NCBI GenBank assembly: GCA_964556705.1 | Contig: CAZKXX010000004.1 | Location: forward strand, 1 to 64,000 | Source: CAZKXX01 sp964556705 | GTDB lineage: Bacteria; Acidobacteriota; Terriglobia; UBA7540 | Direction of reading: 5' to 3' | DNA length: 64,000 bases | Shown: one piece after another, positions 44,350 to 54,480 of the stretch | How positions within the stretch are numbered: the first letter of the stretch is position 1 | Layout: every line of letters begins with the position of its first letter | The notes under the pieces: model-generated | Database searches by the model: none | Told to the model about the DNA's origin: nothing | Seen by the model: only the letters and a program-made list of their open reading frames with translations | Program-made: the position numbers and the translations under genes

Positions 44350-44357
44350 AACCTGTC

Positions 44358-44822
44358 ATGCCGCGCCGTCACGACAGCCTGATTCCGCTCTCGCATCAGC
44401 ACCAGCACGCGCTGGCGCTGGCGGTCATCATCCGCCGACGGTTTGGCATTGAGAAGGGAACGGCGGCGTGGCTCGAGGACCAATACGGCAAAGTCCAGAA
44501 AGCCTACGCGGCGGAACTCAACGGGCATTTCGAGGTGGAGGAATCCGTCCTTTTTCCCGCCATGGAGCGAAACCTGGGGAAGCTCGACTTGGTGGCGGAG
44601 CTTCTGGACGAACACCTCAACCTGCACAACCTGGTCAAGCTGCTGAAAACGGAACCGAGCTTCGACCGGCTGGACGAACTCTCCCAGCTCCTCGAACGCC
44701 ACGTGCGGAAAGAAGAGCGCCGGCTTTTCGCGGAGTTTGAAAAGCGCATGCCCGCCGCGGAAGCCCACCGGCTCGGGCGTGAGATCGAGTCACGCCTTCG
44801 CCAAGCCTGCCCGCGCCTTTGA
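44358..44822 (+). CDS. Hemerythrin HHE-domain protein
   Basis: 154 residues, all helical. Likely diiron ligands lie in 'SHQHQHALA', 'HFEVEESVLFPAM' (HxxxE), 'LLDEHLNLHNLV' and 'ERHVRKEERRLF' (H-x4-E), the order expected of a HHE four-helix bundle. Such proteins bind O2 or NO or store iron; which one is not decidable here. The start codon lies eight bases beyond the right inverted repeat of the preceding cassette, so the native promoter or ribosome site may have been displaced. It is convergent with the isocitrate dehydrogenase gene. Confidence 0.88.
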   Translation: MPRRHDSLIPLSHQHQHALALAVIIRRRFGIEKGTAAWLEDQYGKVQKAYAAELNGHFEVEESVLFPAMERNLGKLDLVAELLDEHLNLHNLVKLLKTEPSFDRLDELSQLLERHVRKEERRLFAEFEKRMPAAEAHRLGREIESRLRQACPRL

Positions 44823-44828
44823 AAGCCT

Positions 44829-44931
44829 CACCACGGAGACACCGAGGCACCGAGAAAGAAGCGAACGGCTCGATGTTGTTGTTTTTGCAGTTTTTTGACG
44901 CTCTGCGTCTCCGAGTCGCTGTGACAAAAGG
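44829..44931. repeat. Possible dispersed repeat between convergent genes
   Basis: 'CACGGAGACACCGAGGCACC' on the left and the loosely inverse 'CTCTGCGTCTCCGAGTCGCTG' type sequence on the right flank a T-rich stretch (TTGTTGTTTTTGCAGTTTTTT). The CACGGAGACAC core is a frequent dispersed repeat in environmental bacteria. The T-rich centre could end transcription of the hemerythrin gene. Confidence 0.3.
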
Positions 44932-44933
44932 AT

Positions 44934-45938
44934 TCAGGAACCCAGCGCGCCGATGATCGCGTCGGTGAACTCGGCGGTGGTGGCCGTGCCGCCCACGTCG
45001 CGCGTCAGCCATTTGCCTTCCTGATAGACCTGATGAATCGCCCGCTCGACGCGGTCGGCCACGGCCGCCTTGCCGAGGTGCCGCAGCATGAGGACCGAAG
45101 AGAGGAGAATCGCCGTGGGATTCGCGATGCCTTGCCCTGCGATGTCCGGCGCGCTGCCGTGCACGGCCTCGAAGATCGAGCACTCGGCCCCGAAATTCGC
45201 GCCCGGCACGAGCCCCAGTCCGCCCACCAGCCCCGCCGCCAGGTCTGAGACGATATCGCCGTAGAGGTTCTGGAGCAGCAGCACGTCGAACTGCTCGGGA
45301 CGCATCACAAGCTGCATGCAGCAGTTATCGACAATTACCTCGCGATATTCAATCTCGGGATACTCTTTCGCGACTTTTCGGATACATTCGAGAAAGAGTC
45401 CATCCGAAAGCTTCATGATGTTGGCTTTGTGGACGGCAGCGATTTTCTTTCGCCCGGCGGCGCGGGCGTATTCGAAGGCGAAGCGCGCGATGCGCGTCGA
45501 GGCGCGTTCGGTGATAATTTTCAGGCTCTCCACGACGCCGGGAATCACCGTATGCTCGAGGCCGGAATAGAGATCTTCGGTGTTCTCGCGCACGATGATG
45601 AGGTCCACGTTTTCGAAATGCGACCGGACGTGCGGGAGTTTCTTGACGGGCCGGAAGTTGGCGTAGAGGTCGAGGGCGCGGCGCAGCGCCACGTTGATGC
45701 TGCGATGTCCCACACCCACCGGCGTCGTAATCGGCCCCTTTAGCCCCACCTTGGTCTGCAAAACGGAATTGACGACGGGGTCGGCCTGCGTATCTTCGGC
45801 GCGCAAGCCGACGATCGGCTTGGCCTCGCGCTCTTCCCAATCGATCGCCGCGCCCGCCGCGTCCAGCACGCGGACCGCCGCGGCAGCCACTTCCGGGCCG
45901 ATTCCGTCGCCGGGAATCAGCGTCACTCGGGTTCCCAT
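44934..45938 (-). CDS. NAD-dependent isocitrate dehydrogenase-like protein
   Basis: 334 residues of the isocitrate/isopropylmalate dehydrogenase family. 'VTLIPGDGIGPEV' opens the chain; 'SINVALRRALDLYANFRPVKKLP' is the substrate-binding Ser/Arg segment in the isocitrate-type form; 'RENTEDLYSGLEH', 'NLYGDIVSDLAAGLVGGLGLVPGAN' and 'HGSAPDIAGQGIANP' complete the active and cofactor sites. The short length and these motifs resemble mitochondrial-type NAD-IDH more than LeuB or the long NADP enzyme, so a citric-acid-cycle role is inferred. Homoisocitrate or isopropylmalate activity is not excluded. A TAGAAT -10 lies about 45 bp upstream. Confidence 0.88.
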   Translation of the reverse strand: MGTRVTLIPGDGIGPEVAAAAVRVLDAAGAAIDWEEREAKPIVGLRAEDTQADPVVNSVLQTKVGLKGPITTPVGVGHRSINVALRRALDLYANFRPVKKLPHVRSHFENVDLIIVRENTEDLYSGLEHTVIPGVVESLKIITERASTRIARFAFEYARAAGRKKIAAVHKANIMKLSDGLFLECIRKVAKEYPEIEYREVIVDNCCMQLVMRPEQFDVLLLQNLYGDIVSDLAAGLVGGLGLVPGANFGAECSIFEAVHGSAPDIAGQGIANPTAILLSSVLMLRHLGKAAVADRVERAIHQVYQEGKWLTRDVGGTATTAEFTDAIIGALGS

Positions 45939-45980
45939 AAGCGCTCGCTTTCTCTGAGGAGTACCAGGCAGGGAGTGAGC

Positions 45981-45986
45981 ATTCTA
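45981..45986 (-). promoter_or_regulatory. Candidate -10 of the isocitrate dehydrogenase gene
   Basis: On the minus strand TAGAAT reads from 45986 to 45981, leaving a leader of about 35-40 bases. No good -35 is visible 16-18 bp upstream. Confidence 0.4.
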
Positions 45987-46093
45987 CCCCAATCCGTCGG
46001 CTGCAGAAAGGAATGATGGGATGGGATGGAAACCTGGGGGTTTCCGAGCGTCGCCGGGAAACAGTCATCCTGAGGAGGCAGCGCGACACATTG

Positions 46094-47080
46094 CTACAAG
46101 CCCGCGCGGCCGCCGGGACGGAGAAGGGAATCGAGCGAGGAAAGAGGGCCACGGGCGACGAGTTCGAGCCGCGCGCCCGCGGTGTGAACTTCCAGGTCGC
46201 GCAGAAATCCTTCGAGCGCCGGCGGGCCCGCGGCCTGCCGCCAGACCGCGAGGAGTTGCGCCAGCGCTTCCGCCTTCTCTTCGGACTGGCACTCGACGCT
46301 CACGTGCGTGGTAATGCCGGAGCCCCACTCGACGCGGTAGAGCACGACGCGCAGGGGCCCCAGCAGGACGCCGGGATCGAGCGCGGGCGCGTCGTCGCCG
46401 CGGCCCGCAGCGAGCCAGGCGGCGGCGTAATTCAGCGCAGCCTTGCCCGAGGCGATGCCCCACTGCGGCGCCGTTCCTTGCAGCTCCGCCTCGCCGTTCA
46501 CGAAAACGGGGTTGGAATCGAGCGCTGGGGCGAGACCCGCGCGCACGTCGAGCAGGGCTCGCAGGTCGCGGCCGCGCCCGAAAGCCGCCGTCGCGCCGTC
46601 CAGAAAGCAGAACTGAAAATCGTCGCGCTCTTCACCCGAGCCGAAAACGAAAATTTCCTGGCCGGCGTGCTGGAGCAAGGGCAGGCGGTAGCGCGCGAAG
46701 AAGTCGCGCATCCCGGCGGCATCGAAGCGGCCGGAAGCGACGCCGACCATCGCCTCCGTGCCCTCGCCGCGCCAGCCGAGCACGACCTCGTCCACATCGC
46801 GGTCGGGATCGGCGCCCGCGGAGCGCAGAAAGTGATGGAAATCGATCAGCTTGCGTCCCAGGATGCGCCGCTGGATGTTCGGGTATTCGGGAAGGGCGCG
46901 AAGCTGCGCGAGATTGGCGTAAGTGATTTGCTGCGTGTCAGCGGGGAAACTCTCAAGCGCCTCGCGCGCCGCCCACTGGGCGCCGACCGGGGCGGGCGCG
47001 AGGGCGGCGGCGAGCGCCACCAGGCAGCCGGGCGCGGCCCGCAATCCCCGCCGCTTCGCGCGTTTTCGCTGACTCGGCAT
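46094..47080 (-). CDS. Exported protein of unknown function
   Basis: 328 residues. A very basic N-terminus (MPSQRKRAKRRG) and a hydrophobic stretch ('GCLVALAAALAPAPVGA') form a signal peptide with a plausible cleavage after VGA. The rest is soluble, alpha/beta in character, with 'ALESFPADTQQITYANLAQLRALP', 'EVVLGWRG', 'MVGVASGRF' and 'GPLRVVLYRVEWG', and has two cysteines. I do not recognise the family with confidence. A GGAGG ribosome site precedes the ATG and TAGAAT (minus strand, 47114-47109) lies about 25 bp before it. Divergent from the ErpA-like gene; no functional context. Confidence 0.75.
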   Translation of the reverse strand: MPSQRKRAKRRGLRAAPGCLVALAAALAPAPVGAQWAAREALESFPADTQQITYANLAQLRALPEYPNIQRRILGRKLIDFHHFLRSAGADPDRDVDEVVLGWRGEGTEAMVGVASGRFDAAGMRDFFARYRLPLLQHAGQEIFVFGSGEERDDFQFCFLDGATAAFGRGRDLRALLDVRAGLAPALDSNPVFVNGEAELQGTAPQWGIASGKAALNYAAAWLAAGRGDDAPALDPGVLLGPLRVVLYRVEWGSGITTHVSVECQSEEKAEALAQLLAVWRQAAGPPALEGFLRDLEVHTAGARLELVARGPLSSLDSLLRPGGRAGL

Positions 47081-47273
47081 CTAGCCTCCTGGCGCCGCTC
47101 GACAAAACATTCTATCAGCCGTTTGCCGACCGCGCTACCGCCTTCCGCTGCATGTTTCCCGCCAAACGTCGCGGCCTGTAAGTGCTGAGCCGTAAGAGGA
47201 TGCGGGAACATCCGACTGAAGCTGAAGGCGGCGTCGGGAAGATTCTTCACGGTCGTCCGTGACCCTGCCCGCC

Positions 47274-47302
47274 TTGATTTTCGCCGCTCGTTCTGGTAAC
47301 TT
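47274..47302 (+). promoter_or_regulatory. Candidate promoter of the ErpA-like gene
   Basis: TTGATT (47274-47279) and a weak TAACTT (47297-47302), 17 bp apart, sit about 55 bp before the start codon. Confidence 0.3.
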
Positions 47303-47355
47303 GAAGGAGTCAGGGCAAGGGCAGTTGGAACGCCTGAAGATCAAAGGAGCGCACG

Positions 47356-47688
47356 ATGGCGATGGGCATTGAAGTAACCCCGCGCGCGATTGAGAAGGTG
47401 AAGGAAATTCTCAGTCAGCAGGAGCCCAAGCCGCTGGGCTTGAGGGTGTCCGTGGTGGGCGGAGGATGTTCCGGGTTCTCCTATCAGATGAACTTTGAGA
47501 ACCAGACGAACAGTATCGACAAGACCTACGAGTTCGACGGCCTGAAGGTCTTCGTGGACCAGGCGTCGCTGATGTACCTGAACGGCACGAGGATTGACTA
47601 CGTCGAGACGCTGGAAGGCTCGGGATTCAAGTTCGAGAACCCGAACGTCAAGACGACCTGCGGCTGCGGCAGCTCCTTCACCGTCTGA
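47356..47688 (+). CDS. A-type iron-sulfur carrier (IscA/ErpA family)
   Basis: 110 residues; carries and inserts Fe-S clusters into apoproteins. The three cysteines are in GGGCSGF and the C-terminal TCGCGSSF, the diagnostic C-x(n)-C-G-C arrangement, and 'VFVDQASLMYLNGTRIDYVE' is the conserved central block. ATG at 47356 with AAAGGAG upstream; an ATG at 47362 is also possible. A stand-alone gene with its own strong terminator; no isc or suf cluster nearby. With the large Fe-S activase system in the same window it may be a general supplier, but no direct link is shown. Confidence 0.94.
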   Translation: MAMGIEVTPRAIEKVKEILSQQEPKPLGLRVSVVGGGCSGFSYQMNFENQTNSIDKTYEFDGLKVFVDQASLMYLNGTRIDYVETLEGSGFKFENPNVKTTCGCGSSFTV

Positions 47689-47715
47689 AGCGGGAGCCGA
47701 GCGCCGCGAAGTTCG

Positions 47716-47760
47716 AACCCCGGCCGTCCCGCACCGCGGGGCGGTCGGGGTTTTGTATTT
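47716..47760 (+). terminator. Rho-independent terminator after the ErpA-like gene
   Basis: A 17-bp stem, AACCCCGGCCGTCCCGC (47716-47732) with GCGGGGCGGTCGGGGTT (47736-47752), interrupted only by two G-T pairs, an ACC loop, and a following TTGTATTTT. It lies 27 bp after the stop codon. Confidence 0.88.
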
Positions 47761-47775
47761 TCGGGACCACACTTC

Positions 47776-48357
47776 ATGAAGCGCGAGCAAGGCGAGCGTG
47801 GAACTGCGGAGCCCTGGGACTCTCGCTACGCCGCGGGCGAGGCGCCCACCGAGCCGAGCGCCCTGCTCGTCGAAATGGTCAGGTTCTTTCCGGCTCGAGC
47901 CCGGGTGCTCGACCTCGCCTGCGGCGCCGGCCGGAACGCGCTCTTCCTCGCGGCGCTCGGCCATCGCGTGGTCGCCCTCGACCGCAGCCTCGCGGGCCTG
48001 CGGCAGGGCAGGGAACTGGCTCGCCTGCGCGGCGCCGACGTCTCCTGGGTTTGCGCGGACCTCGAGACTTTTCCCCTTTCCGGGCCCGCTTTTGACGCCA
48101 TCCTCTGCTTCTACTATCGCGATGCGAAATGGTATCCGCGCCTGCGGTGGGCGCTCCGGCCGGCCGGGCTGTTCATTTGCGAGACCTACACGCGGGAGCA
48201 ACTCGCGCTGGGCGAAGGCCCGCGTAACCCGGCGCACCTGCTGGCGCCGGGGGAACTGCTTGCGGCTTTCGGCGACTGGCAGGTGATTTTCTACCGTGAA
48301 GGGCGGGCCGGAAAGCGTGCGCTGGCGCAACTCGCGGCGCGGAAACCCGGGGAGTGA
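47776..48357 (+). CDS. Class I SAM-dependent methyltransferase (TehB-like)
   Basis: 193 residues. The SAM-binding motif I 'VLDLACGAGRNALFLAALGHRVVALDRS', the acidic 'CADLETFPLSG' and 'FDAILCFYYRDAKWYPRL' match small TehB/UbiE-like methyltransferases. The C-terminal part ('GLFICETYTREQLALGEGPRNP', 'LLAPGELLAAF') is typical of proteins annotated as tellurite-resistance-like methyltransferases. Substrate unknown. It begins 16 bp after the ErpA-like terminator and is convergent with the small TPR gene, 10 bp away. Confidence 0.85.
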   Translation: MKREQGERGTAEPWDSRYAAGEAPTEPSALLVEMVRFFPARARVLDLACGAGRNALFLAALGHRVVALDRSLAGLRQGRELARLRGADVSWVCADLETFPLSGPAFDAILCFYYRDAKWYPRLRWALRPAGLFICETYTREQLALGEGPRNPAHLLAPGELLAAFGDWQVIFYREGRAGKRALAQLAARKPGE

Positions 48358-48367
48358 GGGATCCATT

Positions 48368-48859
48368 TCAGTTGAATTGCGCTCGCAGGCGTTGCAGCGC
48401 CGCGCGCGCCAGGTCGTAGCAGGGATCGGTCTCGAGCGCTTTCTCGTACGCCGCGCGGGCGCGTTCGAAATCGCGCTTCAATTCCCAGAGGCGGCCGAGG
48501 TTGAAATGCGGGAAGCAGGGATTCTCGTAGCGGGGCGCGCGGGTGGCGCGTTCGAGCCACGGAATCGCGTCGTCGAGGTGCCCTTTCTCGATGAGGTACG
48601 CGCCGATATCGTTGTAAGGGTTGCCGAAGTCCGGGTCGAGCTCGATGGCGCGCCGGCACTCGGCGATGGCGGCGTCGAAGTCTCCCTTGAAGCTGTACGT
48701 CCAGCCGAGAAACGTGTGCGCTTCGGCGGTGGGGTAGATTTCGATGGATTTCCGGTACAGCGCGATGGCCTCGTCGAGCTCGCCGTTCATCTGAAGGCGG
48801 TAAGCGTCCTGAAAGTACTCGAGGGCGAGTTCTTTTTTCTCTCGGTCCGTAATGGCCAT
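48368..48859 (-). CDS. Small tetratricopeptide-repeat protein
   Basis: 163 residues made almost wholly of TPR units: 'ALEYFQDAYRLQMNGELDEAIALYRKSIEIYPT', 'AHTFLGWTYSFKGDFDAAIAECRRAIELDPD', 'GNPYNDIGAYLIEKGHLDDAIPWLERAT', 'FPHFNLGRLWELKRDFERARAAYEKALETDP' (each shown in part of a continuous array). No signal peptide, so it is probably cytoplasmic. TPR arrays bind partner proteins; none is evident here. Its start region is back to back with nadE, 55 bp away, so the two promoters overlap. Confidence 0.85.
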   Translation of the reverse strand: MAITDREKKELALEYFQDAYRLQMNGELDEAIALYRKSIEIYPTAEAHTFLGWTYSFKGDFDAAIAECRRAIELDPDFGNPYNDIGAYLIEKGHLDDAIPWLERATRAPRYENPCFPHFNLGRLWELKRDFERARAAYEKALETDPCYDLARAALQRLRAQFN

Positions 48860-48899
48860 CGGTACGCTGTTCTCCCGACACTCTCCGGCCCAGGTTGGT

Positions 48900-48905
48900 T
48901 ATAAT
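48900..48905 (+). promoter_or_regulatory. Perfect -10 box next to nadE
   Basis: TATAAT at 48900-48905 is followed after eight bases by an in-frame ATG (48914). Transcription would start on or next to that ATG. The -35 region is poor. Confidence 0.5.
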
Positions 48906-48964
48906 TATACCTCATGCGGCGCCGTTCGTCCCGTCGGGGAAAGGGCGGAAGGCGCGGAGTCCGG

Positions 48965-50605
<1,641 letters not shown>

Positions 50606-50633
50606 CCGCACATTCGCTCAGGACCGCACCGCC

Positions 50634-52010
50634 TTGAACCGGATTTTCCTCGCAACCAGACTTGGGCTGTTCCTCCTGGCCGCGCTCCTGGGGCTCCCGG
50701 CGGCGGAAGCGGCCGCGGTCTCGCTGCCGCGCGTTTCCATTCGCCAGTTCACGCTCGCCAACGGCCTGCGCGTGTTGATGGTCGAGCGCCGCGACGCGCC
50801 CGTCGTCAGCGTCCAGGTGTGGTACCACGTCGGCTCGAAAAACGACCCGCCCGGCAAGTCCGGCCTCGCACACCTCTTCGAGCACCTGATGTTTCAGGGA
50901 ACGCGGAACATCGGCCCGGAAATGTTTTCCGATTACATCGTGCGCGCGGGCGGCGAGGACAACGCCTATACGACCGAAGACTACACGGTGTACTGGGAAA
51001 CGTTTCCGAGCAACCTCCTGCCCGTGGTGCTTTGGCTGGAAGCCGACCGGATGCGCAACCTGGAAATCAGCGAACGGATTCTCGAGACCGAAAAGGAAGT
51101 TGTGAAGGAGGAGCGCCGGACGCGCTTCGAGAACCCGCCCTACGGAACGGTGATTGAAAAACTCTACCGGCTCGCGTTCACCGTTCACCCGTATCACCAC
51201 CCGGCCGTGGGATCGCTGGCTGATCTCGAAAGCATCACGACGGCTGACGTCAAATCGTTCTACGACGCCTATTACACGCCTAACAACGCGACGCTGGTGA
51301 TGGTGGGCGATTTTGACGCCGAAGAGGCCCTGGGGCTGGTCAACCAATACTTCGGGCCGATCCCTTCGGGCAAGGCGTTTGAACGAAACATTCCGCGCGA
51401 ACCTCCGCAGGGGGAGCGGCGCTCGCTGCGCCTGGTGAAAAACGTGGCGCTGCCGGCGTTCGTGACCGCCTATCACATGCCCGCCGACGGCGCGCCGGAC
51501 GCTTACCCGCTGCGCCTGGCGTCGAAAATCCTTTCCGAAGGCGAAAGCTCGCGCATCTATCGCCGCCTCGTTTACGACCAGGGCATCGCGCTGGAAGCCG
51601 AAAGCGCCGGCAATTTCAGCGAAGACCCGAACCTGTTTTTCGTCTTTGCCGTCCTGAATTCCGGGCACACGCCGGCCGACGGCGAGGCGGCGCTGACGGC
51701 GGAAATCGAGCGCGTCAAAAGCGAACTGGTTTCGGAAGAAGAGCTGGATAAAGCCAAGAACCAGATCTTGCGGGATTTCGTCCTCAGCCGGCAGACGACG
51801 CGCAGTTTGGGGGAAGAGCTCGGCTACGCGGCCGTCGTGCTGAAGGATCCCGAGTTGCTGAACACGGAGCTTGACCGATTCCTTTCTGTGACGCGCGAAG
51901 ACATCCGGCGCGTAGCGCGGACCTACTTTGTTCCTGAAAATTCCACCGTCGTGGAAATCGTTCCGGCGGCGCAGGAGGCGCTTCGGGAAGCGGTCCCGGC
52001 GGGACGGTGA
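50634..52010 (+). CDS. M16 zinc metallopeptidase, catalytically competent subunit
   Basis: 458 residues with a TTG start and a signal peptide ('LGLFLLAALLGLPAAEAA'), so it is exported. The inverted zinc motif HxxEH is intact as HLFEH (residues 80-84), with the downstream acidic region 'EKEVVKEERRTRFENPPYG' holding the third ligand. The second half has the R/Y-type 'YAAVVLKDPELL' segment. It is a PqqL/insulinase-like protease of a periplasmic type. The next gene, which overlaps or abuts it, encodes a second M16 protein without HxxEH; such pairs form an active-inactive heterodimer in characterised M16 systems. Substrate unknown. Confidence 0.9.
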   Translation: MNRIFLATRLGLFLLAALLGLPAAEAAAVSLPRVSIRQFTLANGLRVLMVERRDAPVVSVQVWYHVGSKNDPPGKSGLAHLFEHLMFQGTRNIGPEMFSDYIVRAGGEDNAYTTEDYTVYWETFPSNLLPVVLWLEADRMRNLEISERILETEKEVVKEERRTRFENPPYGTVIEKLYRLAFTVHPYHHPAVGSLADLESITTADVKSFYDAYYTPNNATLVMVGDFDAEEALGLVNQYFGPIPSGKAFERNIPREPPQGERRSLRLVKNVALPAFVTAYHMPADGAPDAYPLRLASKILSEGESSRIYRRLVYDQGIALEAESAGNFSEDPNLFFVFAVLNSGHTPADGEAALTAEIERVKSELVSEEELDKAKNQILRDFVLSRQTTRSLGEELGYAAVVLKDPELLNTELDRFLSVTREDIRRVARTYFVPENSTVVEIVPAAQEALREAVPAGR

Positions 52011-52015
52011 GCGGA

Positions 52016-53503
52016 ATGACCGAGCGATTGCGAGGGCCGGCGAAAGGCGCGGCCGCGACGGCGGCCCTCGCCGTCGTGTTTGCGCTCGCCGCCGCTCTGC
52101 CGGCGCGCCAGCATCCGCCTGAGCCCGCGCCGCCCAAGGCGCTCGTCATCCCCGCGCCCGCCGCGCGAACACTTCCCAACGGCTTGCGGGTCATGGTGAT
52201 CGAGCGCCGCTCGCTGCCGCTGGTCACGGTGCGCGTGATGGTGCGAGCCGGTTCCGCCGCCGACCCGGTGGAATTGCCGGGGCTGGCGCGCATGGTCGCC
52301 GCGGTCCTCGACCAGGGCACGGCGCGCCGGAGTGGACCCGAACTGGCCGAGACGGTTGACCGCGTGGGAGGCCTGATTCAGACGGGTGTCTCGTGGGACA
52401 CGTCGTTTCTGGCGCTGGCGTTTCTCGCGCCGCACGCGGAACTGGCGATGGAACTCGCGGCGGAGATCGCGACCGCGCCGGCGTTTCCCCGGGAAGAGTT
52501 CGAGCGGCGGCGCCGGCAGACGCTTTCGGCGCTCGAAGTGCTTCGCGACGATCCGTCCTACGTCGCCGACCAGGTATTCGACCGCCTGGTTTTTGCCGGC
52601 ACACCGTACGGTCATCCGCCCGAAGGCACGCCGGACTCGCTGGCGCGAATGACCGAGCGCGATTTGGCGGAGTTTCACCGCCGCCACTTTCGTCCCGAAA
52701 ACTCCATCCTCGCCGTCGTGGGCGACGTCGGCGAGGCTCAGGCGTTCGCCTGGGCGGAGCGCTACTTCGGCCAGTGGCCGCGAGGGCAGGGAAGCGACGC
52801 CGCTCCGCGCGCCCGCGCGCCGGCGACGGACCGGCAACTCGTGGTCATCGACCGGCCGGACTCCGTGCAGACGGAAATCCGCGTCGGCGGCGCCGGACCC
52901 GCGCGCGCGAGCGACGACTACCTGGCGGTCAACCTCGCCAACCAGGTCGTCGGCGGGCCGGCCGCCAACCGCCTCTTCCGCGCGTTGCGCAGCCGTCAGG
53001 GGCTCACCTACGGCGCGTCGAGCGAACTCAATTCCTTTCGTTCCGGGGGAAGCTGGGTGGCGAAGACTTCGACGCGCACGCCGGAAACGATTCGCGCCCT
53101 CGACCTGCTTCTCGAGACCTGGACACGCTTTCGCGACCGGCCGGTGGGCAGCGGCGAACTGCGCGCCGCGCAGAGCTATCTGGTTGGAAACCTTGCTCTG
53201 GAGTTCGAGACGTCGGACCAGCTCGCTTCGCGGACGCTCGAGCTGATGGCGCACGACCTCCCCGCCGACCAGTGGAATCGCTTCGCGGAACGCGTCGAAT
53301 CGCTGAGCGCCGAAAGCGTTCTGACCGCGACCCGACGCTATCTGGACCGCGGCCGCGTGGTGATCGTGCTCGTGGGCAACGCGCGGGAATTTGAAAACGG
53401 CCTGCGACGCTTCGGCCGCGCGCGGGTGATTCCGGTCTCGGAACTCGACCTGAACTCGCCCACCCTCCGGCGGCGAGCGGCCGCCGGCCGCAAGGGAACC
53501 TGA
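52016..53503 (+). CDS. M16-family protein lacking the zinc motif (inactive partner)
   Basis: 495 residues from the ATG at 52016; a GTG at 52007 overlapping the previous stop is an alternative. Signal peptide ('ALAVVFALAAALPARQ'). The M16 fold is recognisable throughout ('TLPNGLRVMVIERRSLPLV', 'HRRHFRPENSILAVVGDV', 'RSRQGLTYGASSE'), but where the active partner has HLFEH this one reads LARMVAAV, so there is no zinc site. It keeps the substrate-binding R/Y region near its C-terminal half ('RQGLTYG'). This is the usual non-catalytic companion gene. Its stop overlaps the CPBP protease start (TGATG). Confidence 0.9.
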   Translation: MTERLRGPAKGAAATAALAVVFALAAALPARQHPPEPAPPKALVIPAPAARTLPNGLRVMVIERRSLPLVTVRVMVRAGSAADPVELPGLARMVAAVLDQGTARRSGPELAETVDRVGGLIQTGVSWDTSFLALAFLAPHAELAMELAAEIATAPAFPREEFERRRRQTLSALEVLRDDPSYVADQVFDRLVFAGTPYGHPPEGTPDSLARMTERDLAEFHRRHFRPENSILAVVGDVGEAQAFAWAERYFGQWPRGQGSDAAPRARAPATDRQLVVIDRPDSVQTEIRVGGAGPARASDDYLAVNLANQVVGGPAANRLFRALRSRQGLTYGASSELNSFRSGGSWVAKTSTRTPETIRALDLLLETWTRFRDRPVGSGELRAAQSYLVGNLALEFETSDQLASRTLELMAHDLPADQWNRFAERVESLSAESVLTATRRYLDRGRVVIVLVGNAREFENGLRRFGRARVIPVSELDLNSPTLRRRAAAGRKGT

Positions 53504-54480
53504 TGCGCAACACGCTGGTGGCGATTGCCGGCGCGCTTCTGCTGGCCCTGCTGGCCGAAGCTGTGGTGCTGGCGTTTCTGCCGGTGGACCGCGTCAAGCT
53601 GGGTGCGTTTTTCGCTTCGCTGGCGCTGCTGCTTCTGGCGTTCGTCGGCCTCACGTACACGGCGGTCGTGCGAGCGATTCGGCATCTCGCTGTCACTTCG
53701 GCCGTCTCCGCGCTCGCGCTGCCTTTTCTGCTTCTCGTTCCGTACCTCGTCTATTCGCTGGGAACGGATTCGTTTTCAGCGGAAGGTTTGGGGAAGCTCG
53801 CCGCTTACATCGCCGTCCCCACCTTGCTGCTTTTTCCCGACCGGCGCGGACACGGCGAACGCCTCGGCTGGCGCGACGTCGCCGCCATGCTGGCGCTCGG
53901 CGTGCCGGTCAGCGCGCGCTGGCTGCGCGGCATCTGGACGTGGCCGGAGGAAGTCTATTTCTTCGGGCCGCTTTTCTGCGTTGCCGTGGGCGCGTACGGC
54001 TTCCTCGTCCTGCGCCGCCTGGAAGACGTCGGATACCGGCTGGGCTTTCGGAAGTACGACGTCATCGACGGCTTCATCAATTTCGCGGGATTTGCGGTGC
54101 TGGGGATTCCGCTCGGCTACGCGCTGGGATTTATCGCCTTTGGTCCGACCTCAGTCAGCTTTCTCGATTTCGTCGTCCAGTTCGCGGGCATCTATCTGAC
54201 CATCGCCATTCCCGAAGAACTGCTCTTTCGGGGAATCTTCCAGAACCAGCTCCAAAAGACTTTCTCGGGGCGAAGACGCGGAGTTTACGCGCTGCTCGTC
54301 GCTTCAGTGGTTTTCGGTCTCGCGCACCTTCACCACGCGCCCGTCCCTAACTGGCGTTACGCCGTCATGGCGGCGCTGGCGGGCGGTTTTTACGGCAACG
54401 CCTTCCGCATGCGGCGCCGGATCTCCTCCGCCGCGCTCACGCACACGCTCGTGGACGCCGTGTGGCATTTCTGGTTCTGA
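53503..54480 (+). CDS. CPBP-family intramembrane metalloprotease
   Basis: 325 residues with about eight hydrophobic segments. Motif 1 is EELLFRG (E238, E239, R243), motif 2 is 'FGLAHLHHAP' and motif 3 'HTLVDAVWHF', the three conserved blocks of the CAAX-processing/bacteriocin-processing (Abi) family. Active site in the membrane. The start codon overlaps the stop of the M16-like gene by one base, giving a three-gene protease operon: active M16, inactive M16, CPBP. A joint role in maturing an exported peptide is an inference from this coupling. The long N-terminal membrane region (about 1-150) is unusual for the smallest members. Confidence 0.88.
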   Translation: MRNTLVAIAGALLLALLAEAVVLAFLPVDRVKLGAFFASLALLLLAFVGLTYTAVVRAIRHLAVTSAVSALALPFLLLVPYLVYSLGTDSFSAEGLGKLAAYIAVPTLLLFPDRRGHGERLGWRDVAAMLALGVPVSARWLRGIWTWPEEVYFFGPLFCVAVGAYGFLVLRRLEDVGYRLGFRKYDVIDGFINFAGFAVLGIPLGYALGFIAFGPTSVSFLDFVVQFAGIYLTIAIPEELLFRGIFQNQLQKTFSGRRRGVYALLVASVVFGLAHLHHAPVPNWRYAVMAALAGGFYGNAFRMRRRISSAALTHTLVDAVWHFWF

